A stretch of 17,099 bases of DNA from Actinomycetes bacterium (GCA_030597945.1 JAUVQW010000008.1:1-17099), one strand, 5' to 3'. Counted from the stretch's first letter, positions 6,632-14,838 are shown. The notes: a model not told the origin generated them from the letters alone. Translations and numbers: made by a program.

Positions 6632-8878
6632 TTATTCCACCAGACTATCAATAGCCTCTTCCCAAGGCTTTTTCATCTCTTTAATCGATACATCAATTTT
6701 ATCATTTATTATCAATCTGTCACCGCCAACTTTACCTATGACCATAAAATCAGCCCCGACTTCTTTAGATATTTCCCCAAATTCTCCAAGATCCTTCTCT
6801 TTTAGACTTACAATAAACCTGGACTGAGCCTCATTGAATAGCTCAACCACTATCTTAACAAAAGATTCTTCTTCAACAGCTAACTCAATCTTAGCTCCGA
6901 TATCACCGTACAAACATGATTCCAAAAGAGCGACTACAAGGCCACCGTCGCTTATATCATGAGCCGAGGAGAGTATCCCGTTTTTTATCGCTTCCAAGCA
7001 AAGGTCTTGACTTCTCGATTCTAAATCCAGATCGAGTTCTGGAGGCAGGCCCTCAATGCGTTTATGGATTGTCTTTAAGTATTCGCTACCCCCAAGCAGG
7101 GAGAATATTTCTTCATCGCTTTGTCCATCGACAGTTGCCATCTGGCCGATCAATAATATTAGATCGCCGGCATCCTTAAATGGCGTCGTTGTCCTTTTTT
7201 CAACGTCATCCAGAAGCCCGATCATTCCTACTGTCGGTGTCGGATAAATAGCCTTTCCGAAAGACTCGTTATAAAAACTCACATTCCCGCTTACAACGGG
7301 TATATCAAAATGCCGGCAGGCCTGTGCCATTCCATCTATCGCTTTCCTGAACTGCCACGATATTCCACTTTTTTCGGGATTTCCAAAATTTAAACAATCG
7401 GTGACCGCCATCGGAGTGGCCCCGGTAGCAACGATATTTCGGGCTGCCTCAGCTACGGCGATCTGGGTTCCCATGAAAGGGTCTAGATAACAATATCTTC
7501 CGTTTCCATCTACAGTGAGGGCTAAGCCTTTTTTGGTTCCTTTTAAACGAAGAACAGCACTATCCGATCCGGGAAGGACTACGGTGTTAGTCTGTACTTG
7601 ATGGTCATACTGCCTCCATATCCATCCTCTGCTACACAGATTAGGTGATCCGATCATCTTAAGAAGGGTGGCGTTCATATCTTCAGGAAAAGTAGGGACG
7701 TCCCCCATCTTCTGGACTTCTTTAATGTACTCGGGCATTATCGGCTCGATGTCATAGATAGGCGCCTCATCTGTCAGCGAGATGACAGGCATGCTGCCGA
7801 CTTTCTCTTTGCCATCATAGACGTCCATCTTGCCAGTCTCCGTGATCTTACCGACTACTGTTGCCGGTATTCCCCATTTATTACAAACGGCCTCTACTTC
7901 ACTTACCATTTTGGGTTCGACAACAGCTAGCATTCGCTCTTGGGACTCGGATATCATTATCTCTGATGGAGACATGCCAGGTTCACGTAAGGGAACTTTT
8001 GAGACATCAATATCTATGCCGACCCCACCCCTGCTTGCCATCTCCGAAGCAGAACTTGTTATACCGGCAGCACCAAGATCACCAAGGGCCGCCAATAAAT
8101 TCTTATCAAGTAGCTCAAGGCATGCTTCAATAAGAAGTTTTTCAGTAAATGGATCTCCTACTTGAACACTGGGTCTCTTCTCTTGGAGAGTCTCGTCGAA
8201 CTCTTGGCTTGCAAGCACGCTTGCGCCACCAATGCCATCACGTCCTGTCTTCGATCCCATCAAGACGACAAGATTGCCAATGCCTTTTGCTTTTGCTGTT
8301 ATCAGCCTTGACTTAGGCAGTATGCCAATTGTCATCGCGTTCACCAAGCAATTGCCCTCATATGAGTCTTCAAAATATACTTCGCCGGCAACCGTAGGAA
8401 CGCCAAGGCAATTACCGTATGATCCGATCCCCGAGACGACCCCTTCAAAAAGGTATTTCTGACGTGGCTTCGTCGGATCCCCGAAACGAAGTGAGTTAAG
8501 GCTGGCAAGCGGTCTAGCTCCCATTGCGAAAATGTCCCTTACAATCCCTCCAACGCCTGTAGCTGCTCCTTGAAACGGTTCTACCGCTGATGGATGATTG
8601 TGGCTCTCTATTTTTATAGCAATCGCTTTTCCCTCACCGATATCGATGACGCCAGCATTCTCCCCGGGACCCTGAAGTACATAATCTTTTGTTGTTGGCA
8701 GTTTTTTTAGAGTTGAACGGGAGTGCTTGTAACCACAATGCTCTGACCACATGAGCGAGTAGATCGCTAACTCAACGTCCTCGGGTTCTCTTCCAAGAGT
8801 CCTGCCGATAGCCTCATACTCTGACGACGTTAGCCCCAACTGTTGATATTTGGGTACATCTCTAGTAGTTTTACTCAA
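6632..8878 (-). CDS. purL: FGAM synthase, large synthetase subunit (short PurL)
   Basis: ATP-dependent amidation of FGAR to FGAM, using ammonia from PurQ, in step 4. It forms a complex with PurS and PurQ. The 748 residues are typical of the short type that needs separate PurS and PurQ. Motifs include LMWSEHCGYKHSR near the N-terminus, ESHNHPSAVEPFQGAATGVG with the ATP-site region, then GDLGAAGITSSASEM and, in the second half, VDGNGRYCYLDP and SAHDISDGGL. The start is TTG at 8876-8878, overlapping the purQ TGA by 4 bp (TTGA), with AAGAAG about 8 nt upstream. purF starts on the next base after its stop. Confidence 0.97.
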   Translation of the reverse strand: MSKTTRDVPKYQQLGLTSSEYEAIGRTLGREPEDVELAIYSLMWSEHCGYKHSRSTLKKLPTTKDYVLQGPGENAGVIDIGEGKAIAIKIESHNHPSAVEPFQGAATGVGGIVRDIFAMGARPLASLNSLRFGDPTKPRQKYLFEGVVSGIGSYGNCLGVPTVAGEVYFEDSYEGNCLVNAMTIGILPKSRLITAKAKGIGNLVVLMGSKTGRDGIGGASVLASQEFDETLQEKRPSVQVGDPFTEKLLIEACLELLDKNLLAALGDLGAAGITSSASEMASRGGVGIDIDVSKVPLREPGMSPSEIMISESQERMLAVVEPKMVSEVEAVCNKWGIPATVVGKITETGKMDVYDGKEKVGSMPVISLTDEAPIYDIEPIMPEYIKEVQKMGDVPTFPEDMNATLLKMIGSPNLCSRGWIWRQYDHQVQTNTVVLPGSDSAVLRLKGTKKGLALTVDGNGRYCYLDPFMGTQIAVAEAARNIVATGATPMAVTDCLNFGNPEKSGISWQFRKAIDGMAQACRHFDIPVVSGNVSFYNESFGKAIYPTPTVGMIGLLDDVEKRTTTPFKDAGDLILLIGQMATVDGQSDEEIFSLLGGSEYLKTIHKRIEGLPPELDLDLESRSQDLCLEAIKNGILSSAHDISDGGLVVALLESCLYGDIGAKIELAVEEESFVKIVVELFNEAQSRFIVSLKEKDLGEFGEISKEVGADFMVIGKVGGDRLIINDKIDVSIKEMKKPWEEAIDSLVE

Positions 8879-9570
8879 CTTACTGCTTCTTTGCTGATCT
8901 TTGCGGATAAAAATAATTTAGCTCCATCAACGCTACCAAGTATCTCCTCGACAGCCCTCTCAGGATGAGGCATCAGACCAAAAACGTTCCCACTTTTATT
9001 AGTTAAACCGGCAATGTTTGCTAAGGCACCGTTTGGAGCGGCATCCGCAGTAGCCTCACCATTTTCATCGACGTAGCGAAGGACAACCTGAGAATTGTCT
9101 TCTAATTCCTTAAGGCCCTCATCATCAATAAAATAATTACCTTCGTAGTGATTTATCGGTATCCTTAATATCTCACCGGCACCACACTGGTTAGTAAAGG
9201 GAAGGGTATTGTTTTCGACACGTAAATTCACCGTTTGGCAGATAAACTTAAGGCTCTTATTGTGTAGCATCGCTCCCGGGAGCAAGCCTGCCTCAAGAAG
9301 AATTTGAAATCCATTACATATACCGATTACCAGGCCGCCCGAGTCGGCAAATCTGGATATCTCTTCCATTATCTCTGAAAACCTGGCGACCGCACCGCAC
9401 CGCAGATAGTCCCCATAGGAAAACCCTCCGGGAAGAATGACTAGGTCGACTTTGTGAAGGCTAGAGTCGCGGTGCCAGATATATTCGGTATTAAAACCCA
9501 AATAGTTAAGAGCATCGTACGTGTCAGTCTCGCAATTTGAGCCCGGAAAGATGACGACACCGGCTTTCAA
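8875..9570 (-). CDS. purQ: FGAM synthase, glutaminase subunit
   Basis: Class I glutamine amidotransferase that supplies ammonia to PurL. The 231-residue chain shows the N-terminal VIFPGSNCETDTY, the oxyanion strand LPGGFSYGDYLRCGA, the nucleophile Cys85 in GICNGFQ, and His202/Glu204 in MPHPERA, completing the catalytic triad. The start is TTG at 9568-9570, with GAGGTGG about 8 nt upstream. It begins 2 bp after purS and overlaps purL by 4 bp, so the three subunits are made together. Confidence 0.97.
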   Translation of the reverse strand: MKAGVVIFPGSNCETDTYDALNYLGFNTEYIWHRDSSLHKVDLVILPGGFSYGDYLRCGAVARFSEIMEEISRFADSGGLVIGICNGFQILLEAGLLPGAMLHNKSLKFICQTVNLRVENNTLPFTNQCGAGEILRIPINHYEGNYFIDDEGLKELEDNSQVVLRYVDENGEATADAAPNGALANIAGLTNKSGNVFGLMPHPERAVEEILGSVDGAKLFLSAKISKEAVS

Positions 9571-9572
9571 GT

Positions 9573-9809
9573 CTATTCCACCTCGTATGTGTAGTCTTCG
9601 ATGACAGGGTTGGTAAGAAGTTGCTCACACATCTTTTTTATCTTTTGATCAATATCTGCATCATCTTCAAATTCTAATTGAAGATACTTCCCCACTTTGA
9701 CTTCATCTACATTCTCATACCCAAGTGATCCGAGCGCACGGTGGATCATCTTTCCCTGAACGTCTAAAATACCGTCTCTTAGCGTTACATATATTTTGAC
9801 CTTCGGCAT
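9573..9809 (-). CDS. purS: FGAM synthase subunit PurS
   Basis: Small structural subunit that bridges PurQ and PurL in the three-part FGAM synthase. The 78 residues match the family in length and pattern: a KVKIYVTLRDGILDVQG start, then the helix region IHRALGSLGYENVDEVKVGKYLQLEFE, and an acidic C-terminus. The ATG lies one base after the purC stop, with GAAGGGAAG as ribosome binding site overlapping the end of purC. It has no catalytic residues of its own. Confidence 0.95.
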   Translation of the reverse strand: MPKVKIYVTLRDGILDVQGKMIHRALGSLGYENVDEVKVGKYLQLEFEDDADIDQKIKKMCEQLLTNPVIEDYTYEVE

Positions 9810-9810
9810 A

Positions 9811-10677
9811 TCAACTTCCCTTCGGTTTAAATTTTTTCCCGGTTATCGACTCATATGCCTCTATATATTTATTACTGGTTTTTTCAATTATCTCTTTGGG
9901 TAGATCGGGAATCGGCGGTTTTCTATCCCAGCCGATACTGTCAAGATAATCCCTTACGAATTGCTTGTCAAAACTTGGTTGAGACCTTCCCGCCCCATAC
10001 TCAACGACCGGCCAGAATCGCGAGGAATCCGGGGTCAACACCTCATCTATCAGTAATATTTCGCCATCTACAATCCCGAATTCAAATTTCGTATCGGCCA
10101 CGATTATTCCCTTACCCTTTGCATGGACGGCAGCTTTTTCGTAGATGCCTAGCGAGAGCGCTTCCAGTTTATTCGTAAGATCGATACCGACTATCTTTAC
10201 CATCCTATCAATACTGATATTTTCATCATGTCCATCGGTTGCTTTAGTCGATGGAGTAAAAAGGGTGCGTTCAAATTTTGCCGACTCTTCTAATCCGTCC
10301 TTTAAACTGATCCCGGTCACGCTCTTTGATTTTAGATATTCTTTCCATGCCGAGCCAGAGATGTATCCTCTTACAATACATTCAATCGGGATGACTTTAG
10401 CCTTCTTTACCAGCATAGCTCTGCCATCTAAATAGGACTTTTTGAGTCCGACATCGGGAAAATCATCTGTGTCGGCAGACAAGAAATGTGTCTTAACCGT
10501 ATCTTTTAGAAAATCGAACCAATAAAGGGAGAGCCTTGTTAAAATCTCGCCCTTAAAGGGGATCGGCTGTGATAAGACATGGTCATATGCGGATATACGA
10601 TCGGAGGCGACCAATAGTAACTTATCACCCAGATCATAGATATCTCTTACTTTGCCCTGACTAGAAGCAGTGTTAAT
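9811..10677 (-). CDS. purC: SAICAR synthetase, ATT start
   Basis: Joins CAIR and aspartate with ATP to give SAICAR, step 7. Visible motifs are GKVRDIYDLGDK (nucleotide-binding loop at the N-terminus), VASDRISAYDHVL, the signature IPIECIVRGYISGSAWKEY and LIDEVLTPDSSRFWP. The first conventional start is a TTG at 10614, which would cut the chain after the essential GKVRDIYD loop. In-frame codons between the stop at 10690-10692 and that loop include no ATG, GTG or TTG. ATT at 10675-10677 has GAAGGG 7 nt upstream and yields 288 residues, a normal length for this subfamily. It is the second gene in the operon with this pattern (compare purM). dapA ends 41 bp upstream, purS begins 1 bp downstream. 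Confidence 0.93.
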   Translation of the reverse strand: MNTASSQGKVRDIYDLGDKLLLVASDRISAYDHVLSQPIPFKGEILTRLSLYWFDFLKDTVKTHFLSADTDDFPDVGLKKSYLDGRAMLVKKAKVIPIECIVRGYISGSAWKEYLKSKSVTGISLKDGLEESAKFERTLFTPSTKATDGHDENISIDRMVKIVGIDLTNKLEALSLGIYEKAAVHAKGKGIIVADTKFEFGIVDGEILLIDEVLTPDSSRFWPVVEYGAGRSQPSFDKQFVRDYLDSIGWDRKPPIPDLPKEIIEKTSNKYIEAYESITGKKFKPKGS

Positions 10678-10690
10678 ATCCTTACCCTTC
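10675..10690 (-). promoter_or_regulatory. RBS and inferred ATT start of purC
   Basis: On the minus strand GAAGGG (10685-10690) is followed by a 7-nt spacer and ATT (10675-10677), in frame with GKVRDIYD. The in-frame stop TAG at 10690-10692 leaves room for only a few codons further upstream, none a standard initiator. Confidence 0.6.
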
Positions 10691-10697
10691 TAGCTAA

Positions 10698-10713
10698 CGA
10701 TCGATCGATCGAT
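10698..10713. repeat. Four tandem CGAT units
   Basis: CGATCGATCGATCGAT is a 4-copy tetranucleotide run containing three GATC sites, in the 41-bp gap between dapA and purC. It lies just upstream of the purC Shine-Dalgarno. It is self-complementary and could form a small stem or be prone to slippage. Confidence 0.85.
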
Positions 10714-10718
10714 AACTA

Positions 10719-11624
10719 TCATATCCTACCCAATGCTTCCAGAGCATTTTTTAACTTTTCTCGATTATTTTTTTGCATAGGGACCAAAGGCATTCTAGGC
10801 GGTCCTGCAGGCAATCCCATCATAGAAAGAGCTTCCTTTACCGGAACGGGATTCGACTCGATAAACAGGATCTTGATTATTTCGAGAGTCTGGTAGTGGA
10901 TATCTTTGGCCGCGCTCAGATCTCCTTCTCTGATTAGACGACACATCGAAACCACCTCGCTACCGATGATGTGTGATACCGATGCGATAGCGCCGTCCCC
11001 ACCAAGAGCCATCATCGTATATGTCAGCGGATCCTCTCCACTTAGGTGATAGAACTTATCAGCTCTACCGCGGTTAGCGTTAAGTATCTCCATTGTCTGC
11101 CCAAGATCTCCAGCAGCATCTTTTAGGCCGATAACGTTTTCTATCTTCGACAGCTCGATTATAGTGTCCGGCTCGATGTTTTTTCCGGTTCTTCCCGGTA
11201 TATTATAGATAAAGAGGGGAATATCCACAGCTTTTGCTATTGCTTCAAAATGGGCTTTAAAACCTTCTTGCGTCGGTTTGTTGTAGTAAGGACCGACTTG
11301 CAATGAAGCGTCAACTCCTACTGCCTCCGCGTGTTTTGTCCTCTCGATCGCTTCCTTGGTGGCGTTGGATCCTGTCCCCGCCATCACCGGTACTCTTTGA
11401 GCCGTCTCCGCAACGACAGTCTCAATGACCTTATCATGCTCTTCATTAGAGAGTGTAGGAGACTCTCCTGTAGTGCCACAAGGCACGATCCCATCAATGC
11501 CTATCTCATCTATATAGTAATTTACAAGTCTTTTTAAGCCATCGTAATCTACCGAATAATCATCATTAAACGGTGTTATTATCGGCAGATGGCAGCCATA
11601 GAATTCTTTATAAGTCATAATCAT
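10719..11624 (-). CDS. dapA: 4-hydroxy-tetrahydrodipicolinate synthase
   Basis: Condenses pyruvate with aspartate semialdehyde, the first committed step to diaminopimelate and lysine. It is a TIM-barrel class I aldolase. The 301-residue protein has GTTGESPTL (T51, T52), Tyr140 and Arg145 in IYNIPGRTG, and the Schiff-base Lys168 in GLKDAAGD, all expected for DapA rather than for N-acetylneuraminate lyase. The substrate-site region is LQVGPYYNKPTQEG where a TPYYNKP form is more usual. Its ATG overlaps the purB TGA by 4 bp (ATGA), so it is translated with the purine genes although it belongs to another pathway. A second ATG two codons later is an equally possible start. Confidence 0.95.
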   Translation of the reverse strand: MIMTYKEFYGCHLPIITPFNDDYSVDYDGLKRLVNYYIDEIGIDGIVPCGTTGESPTLSNEEHDKVIETVVAETAQRVPVMAGTGSNATKEAIERTKHAEAVGVDASLQVGPYYNKPTQEGFKAHFEAIAKAVDIPLFIYNIPGRTGKNIEPDTIIELSKIENVIGLKDAAGDLGQTMEILNANRGRADKFYHLSGEDPLTYTMMALGGDGAIASVSHIIGSEVVSMCRLIREGDLSAAKDIHYQTLEIIKILFIESNPVPVKEALSMMGLPAGPPRMPLVPMQKNNREKLKNALEALGRI

Positions 11625-12907
11625 GCCCTCTTAAATATCTCATCGATTCCCTTTAGATAATATTTTAAATCAAAGCAAGCATCAATATCTTTTGAGCTTA
11701 AATGTTTTTCCACTTCTTTATCTTCATGGAGATTCTTCTTAAAATCTCCTTTCTCGTTCCAGGCACGCATCGCATTATCCTGTACTAAAGTATAGGCATC
11801 TTCTCTCGTCAGACCTTTCTGCACTAACGCCAGTAAGACCTGTTGTGAAAAGACCACGCCACCGCTTTTGTTCAGATTCTCCAACATATTTTCCGGATAT
11901 ACTACTAAGTCCTTTAAGACTGTATAGAATTTTGCGAGCATATAATCTATCAATATCGTACTATCCGGGACGATCACCCTCTCGACAGAAGAATGAGAAA
12001 TATCTCTTTCATGCCATAGGGCAACGTTCTCCATAGCAGCCATTGCGTTCGTCCTAAGAATCCTCGCCAGGCCGGTTATGCGCTCCGTTATTATAGGATT
12101 TCTCTTATGAGGCATCGCCGAAGATCCTTTTTGTTTATCCGAAAACGGTTCCCTGGCTTCCATAACGTCTGTCCTTTGAAGGCTCCTGATCTCGACCGAG
12201 AACTTCTCTAAAGAAGCGCCCAGGATTGCAATGGAACTTAAATACTCGGCGTGCCGATCCCGTTGTAAGACTTGGGTAGAGACTTCGGCCGGTTTTAATC
12301 CTATTTTTTCACATACTTTTATTTCTACTGAGGGGTCCACGTTAGCGTAATTGCCTACAGCTCCAGATATCTTTCCGACTGAAATAACATCCTTAGCCCG
12401 TTCCAATCTTTCAATATTTCTCTCCATCTCAAAATACCAAAGCAACATCTTAAGTCCAAACGTAGTCGGCTCGGCATGAATTCCGTGAGTCCTGCCGACC
12501 ATAAAAGTATCCCGGTACTTTTTAGCTTTAGATAATAGTAAGTCAGTTAATCTTCTTGCCTCTTCTAAAACGATCTCTATTGCTTGCTTCATCTGAAGCG
12601 AAAGGGCCGTATCAACAACATCGGATGATGTCATGCCAAAGTGGATGTATTTGGATGATGGCCCAACATACTCGGAGACACTTGTAAGAAATGCAATCAC
12701 ATCGTGATGGACTTCTGCCTCAATCTTATCGATCCGCTCAACATTGAAATCAGCTTTTTCTTTAATGATTTTTAAAGCGTCGTCAGGCGTAACACCCAAT
12801 TCGTTTTGGGCTTCACATGCAGCAATCTCGACATCAAGCCAAGTGGAGTATTTATTCTCGTCACTCCAGATTTTGCCCATCCGCTGTCTCGTATATCGTG
12901 GTATCAA
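11621..12907 (-). CDS. purB: Adenylosuccinate lyase
   Basis: Removes fumarate from SAICAR (step 8) and from adenylosuccinate (last step to AMP), so it serves twice with PurC and PurA. The 428-residue chain shows FGMTSSDVVDT (90-100), the catalytic histidine in VGRTHGIHAEPTTFG (H141) and the superfamily signature GSSAMPHKRNP (261-271), whose flexible loop carries the catalytic serine. The start is TTG at 12907, with AGGTG 8 nt upstream, giving an N-terminus (IPRYTRQRMGKIW) that aligns with the family start. It lies 11 bp after purE and overlaps dapA by 4 bp. Confidence 0.97.
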   Translation of the reverse strand: MIPRYTRQRMGKIWSDENKYSTWLDVEIAACEAQNELGVTPDDALKIIKEKADFNVERIDKIEAEVHHDVIAFLTSVSEYVGPSSKYIHFGMTSSDVVDTALSLQMKQAIEIVLEEARRLTDLLLSKAKKYRDTFMVGRTHGIHAEPTTFGLKMLLWYFEMERNIERLERAKDVISVGKISGAVGNYANVDPSVEIKVCEKIGLKPAEVSTQVLQRDRHAEYLSSIAILGASLEKFSVEIRSLQRTDVMEAREPFSDKQKGSSAMPHKRNPIITERITGLARILRTNAMAAMENVALWHERDISHSSVERVIVPDSTILIDYMLAKFYTVLKDLVVYPENMLENLNKSGGVVFSQQVLLALVQKGLTREDAYTLVQDNAMRAWNEKGDFKKNLHEDKEVEKHLSSKDIDACFDLKYYLKGIDEIFKRA

Positions 12908-12918
12908 AGAATATGCAC

Positions 12919-13374
12919 CTATCTCCCTAAATCCGCTTTAAATTTTTCTAGCCTATTATCAATCGCATCATCACCTAAAGCCAATATCTGTGTGGCAAGA
13001 ATAGCCGCGTTCTTAGAACCATTGATGGCTACCGTTGCAACCGGTACCCCGGACGGCATCTGTACCATTGACAACAAAGCATCCAGTCCGCCCAGATCAT
13101 TTCCGGCGATCGGTACGGCAATGACGGGGAGTGTGGTCAGAGCAGCTATCGCCCCTCCCAGATGAGCAGCTTTTCCGGCCCCGGCAATGAAGACTTTTAC
13201 GCCTCTTTCCTTTGCTTCATTTACATACGCACTAAGTTTCTTAGGATTTCTATGAGCCGAAATGATCTTTTTTTCGTACTCAACATCAAAATCTTTTAAC
13301 GTAGAGGTGGCTTTTTCCATGATTTCTTCATCTGACGTACTACCCATTAGAACCGCAACAAGTGGTTGTGACAT
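12919..13374 (-). CDS. purE: N5-carboxyaminoimidazole ribonucleotide mutase
   Basis: Converts N5-CAIR to CAIR (class I PurE), step 6b. The 151-residue protein has MGSTSDEE near the N-terminus, the active-site histidine in SAHRNP (H41; the family usually has SAHRTP), the AAHL loop (residues 69-72) and the conserved LDALLSMVQMPSGVPVATVA stretch. The AAHL and VQMP features fit class I rather than the CO2-using class II enzymes. Class I normally needs PurK to make N5-CAIR, and no purK is in this window. The ATG has GGAGG just upstream. It starts 14 bp after purD. Confidence 0.96.
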   Translation of the reverse strand: MSQPLVAVLMGSTSDEEIMEKATSTLKDFDVEYEKKIISAHRNPKKLSAYVNEAKERGVKVFIAGAGKAAHLGGAIAALTTLPVIAVPIAGNDLGGLDALLSMVQMPSGVPVATVAINGSKNAAILATQILALGDDAIDNRLEKFKADLGR

Positions 13375-13388
13375 AAATCCTCCATCCT

Positions 13389-14663
13389 CTAGGCCATTAC
13401 CTCTTCGGCCCTTTTCGCTATATCCGCTCTAAGTTGCTTACCTTCAAACTTAATAAGTTCACAAGCCTGGTATGCCCTCTCTCTCGCTTGCTTGTAGGTG
13501 TCACCTAAGGCGCTTACGTTTAATACTCTTCCGCCCGTTGTGATCGTCTTTCCATCTATCTTCTTTGTACCAGCATGAAATATCTGAACCCCTTCGACCT
13601 TTGCGGCCTGGCTTATCCCAAAAATCTCCCTTTTTGTTATCGGGTTTTCCGGATATCCTTCTGAAGCGAGAACGACTGATACACATTTTTTGTTGCTCCA
13701 CTTAAGAGTCGAGTTAGATAAATCGCCCTCGCTAGAAGCGATCATGATCTCTAAAAGGTCGCTTTCCAACCTAGGAAGAATCGCTTGTGTCTCAGGATCA
13801 CCAATTCTGGCGTTAAACTCAAGGACCTTCGGACCATTATCCGTCAGGATGACACCGGCATAAAGCATACCTCGATACTCTATTCCCTCGCCTTTAAGCC
13901 CTTCCATAGTCGGCGTTAAGACCGTACTTACAATCTCTTCATAGACATTTTTAGTTACAGAAGGTATCGGTGAATAGCTTCCCATTCCACCGGTGTTGGG
14001 GCCCAGATCGTCGTCGTAGATCCTTTTGTAATCTTGAGCCGGCACAAGAGGTAGCGCCCTGTCCCCATCACAAAATGCCAGTAGAGATACCTCTTCACCA
14101 ACTAAGAATTCTTCTATTAAAACCGTTGCCCCAGCCTCTTCAAACTTAAGATCGACAAGGCATGACGAGATTGCTTTAACCGCCTCATCCAGATTGTAAG
14201 CGATAATTACACCCTTGCCGCTGGCAAGACCATCAGCTTTTATGACTATTGGAAAAGTAGAAGATTCGATGTAATCTCTTGCTGATTTATAGTCAGAAAA
14301 AAGATTGGCGGAACCTGTCGGTATATGGTTTTTTAACATCATCTTTTTTGCGAACGACTTACTACCCTCCATTCTGGCCCCCGACCTTATGGGACCAAAT
14401 ATGGGAAGGCCTCTATCCTGAAATGTATCCGCTATCCCGGCTACAAGCGGCGCCTCCGGACCAACGATGGTAAAGTCTATCTTATTCAACACGGCCACAT
14501 CAGCTATCGAGACAGGGTCATTGACCGCATCCAAACATTCCGCTATCTCGCTTATCCCACCATTTCCCGGAATAGCAAACAGTTTATCGACTTTTTTGCT
14601 TTCTCTTATTTTCCAAGCAAGAGCATGCTCTCTACCGCCGCTGCCGACGATCATAATGCGCAT
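13389..14663 (-). CDS. purD: Phosphoribosylamine-glycine ligase (GAR synthetase)
   Basis: ATP-grasp enzyme joining glycine to phosphoribosylamine in step 2. Motifs in order are MIVGSGGREHALAWKI at the N-terminus, KADGLASGKGVI, EEFLVGEEVSLLAF, GPNTGGMGSYSP and EFNARIGDPETQ. I place the start at the ATG at 14663 (MRIMIVGSGG), which aligns with the usual MKVLVIGSGG and gives 424 residues. The ATG at 14717 would add 18 residues with no family counterpart and no Shine-Dalgarno. The chosen ATG itself has only a weak RBS (GATCGG), perhaps relying on the overlapping 10-codon ORF at 14651-14683. It is the first gene of the main operon, preceded by a putative promoter at 14745-14774. Confidence 0.96.
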   Translation of the reverse strand: MRIMIVGSGGREHALAWKIRESKKVDKLFAIPGNGGISEIAECLDAVNDPVSIADVAVLNKIDFTIVGPEAPLVAGIADTFQDRGLPIFGPIRSGARMEGSKSFAKKMMLKNHIPTGSANLFSDYKSARDYIESSTFPIVIKADGLASGKGVIIAYNLDEAVKAISSCLVDLKFEEAGATVLIEEFLVGEEVSLLAFCDGDRALPLVPAQDYKRIYDDDLGPNTGGMGSYSPIPSVTKNVYEEIVSTVLTPTMEGLKGEGIEYRGMLYAGVILTDNGPKVLEFNARIGDPETQAILPRLESDLLEIMIASSEGDLSNSTLKWSNKKCVSVVLASEGYPENPITKREIFGISQAAKVEGVQIFHAGTKKIDGKTITTGGRVLNVSALGDTYKQARERAYQACELIKFEGKQLRADIAKRAEEVMA

Positions 14664-14683
14664 ATTGAACCGATCATTAACAT
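14651..14683 (-). CDS. Possible 10-codon leader ORF overlapping purD
   Basis: AAGG (14691-14694), 7 nt before an ATG at 14683, opens MLMIGSICAL and stops at a TGA inside the start of purD. The TGA overlaps purD's fourth codon (ATG) as ATGA, and the purD ATG at 14663 lies within the leader frame. Translation of this leader could deliver ribosomes to purD, whose own RBS is weak. It is very short and may be chance; the sequence is all the evidence there is. Confidence 0.25.
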   Translation of the reverse strand: MLMIGSICAL

Positions 14684-14730
14684 TTAAAAACCTTTTTTCG
14701 AATGAAAAATATGACAAGAAAACCAGTAAA

Positions 14731-14783
14731 AATACTCTTGTTTGATTTTAAATTAAAAGTACTGCTTTATTCAAGAGAGTATT
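14731..14783. repeat. Gapped inverted repeat around the pur promoter
   Basis: AATACTCTTG (14731-14740) and CAAGAGAGTATT (14772-14783) are inverted copies of each other, except for a 2-base bulge in the second. They bracket the putative promoter of purD. A dimeric repressor binding both arms, or a stem in a longer transcript, would fit. No regulator gene for it is in the window. Confidence 0.5.
14745..14774 (-). promoter_or_regulatory. Putative promoter of the purD-purH operon
   Basis: On the minus strand TTGAAT (14769-14774) and TAAAAT (14745-14750) are separated by 18 bp in an AT-rich setting. Transcription would start near 14738, about 75 nt before purD. The spacer is one base over the optimum and each hexamer has one or two mismatches. 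A mirrored weaker pair, TTGATT (14742-14747) and TTTATT (14766-14771), could drive the plus-strand small ORF. I found no guanine-riboswitch-like or PurBox-like leader. Confidence 0.45.
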
Positions 14784-14838
14784 GAAAGTTGCTAATAAAA
14801 GTTACGGAAAATTAGCTTGGATTTAAAGAGGGGACCGT

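Noticed and set aside
9811..10614. purC starting at the TTG at 10614
   Set aside because: It would remove the nucleotide-binding loop GKVRDIYD, and there is no Shine-Dalgarno before it.
14664..14717. purD starting at the ATG at 14717
   Set aside because: The 18 extra residues have no counterpart in PurD and no ribosome binding site precedes that ATG.
14664..14838. Purine riboswitch upstream of purD
   Set aside because: I could not find the conserved guanine-riboswitch core or a terminator-antiterminator pair in this stretch.
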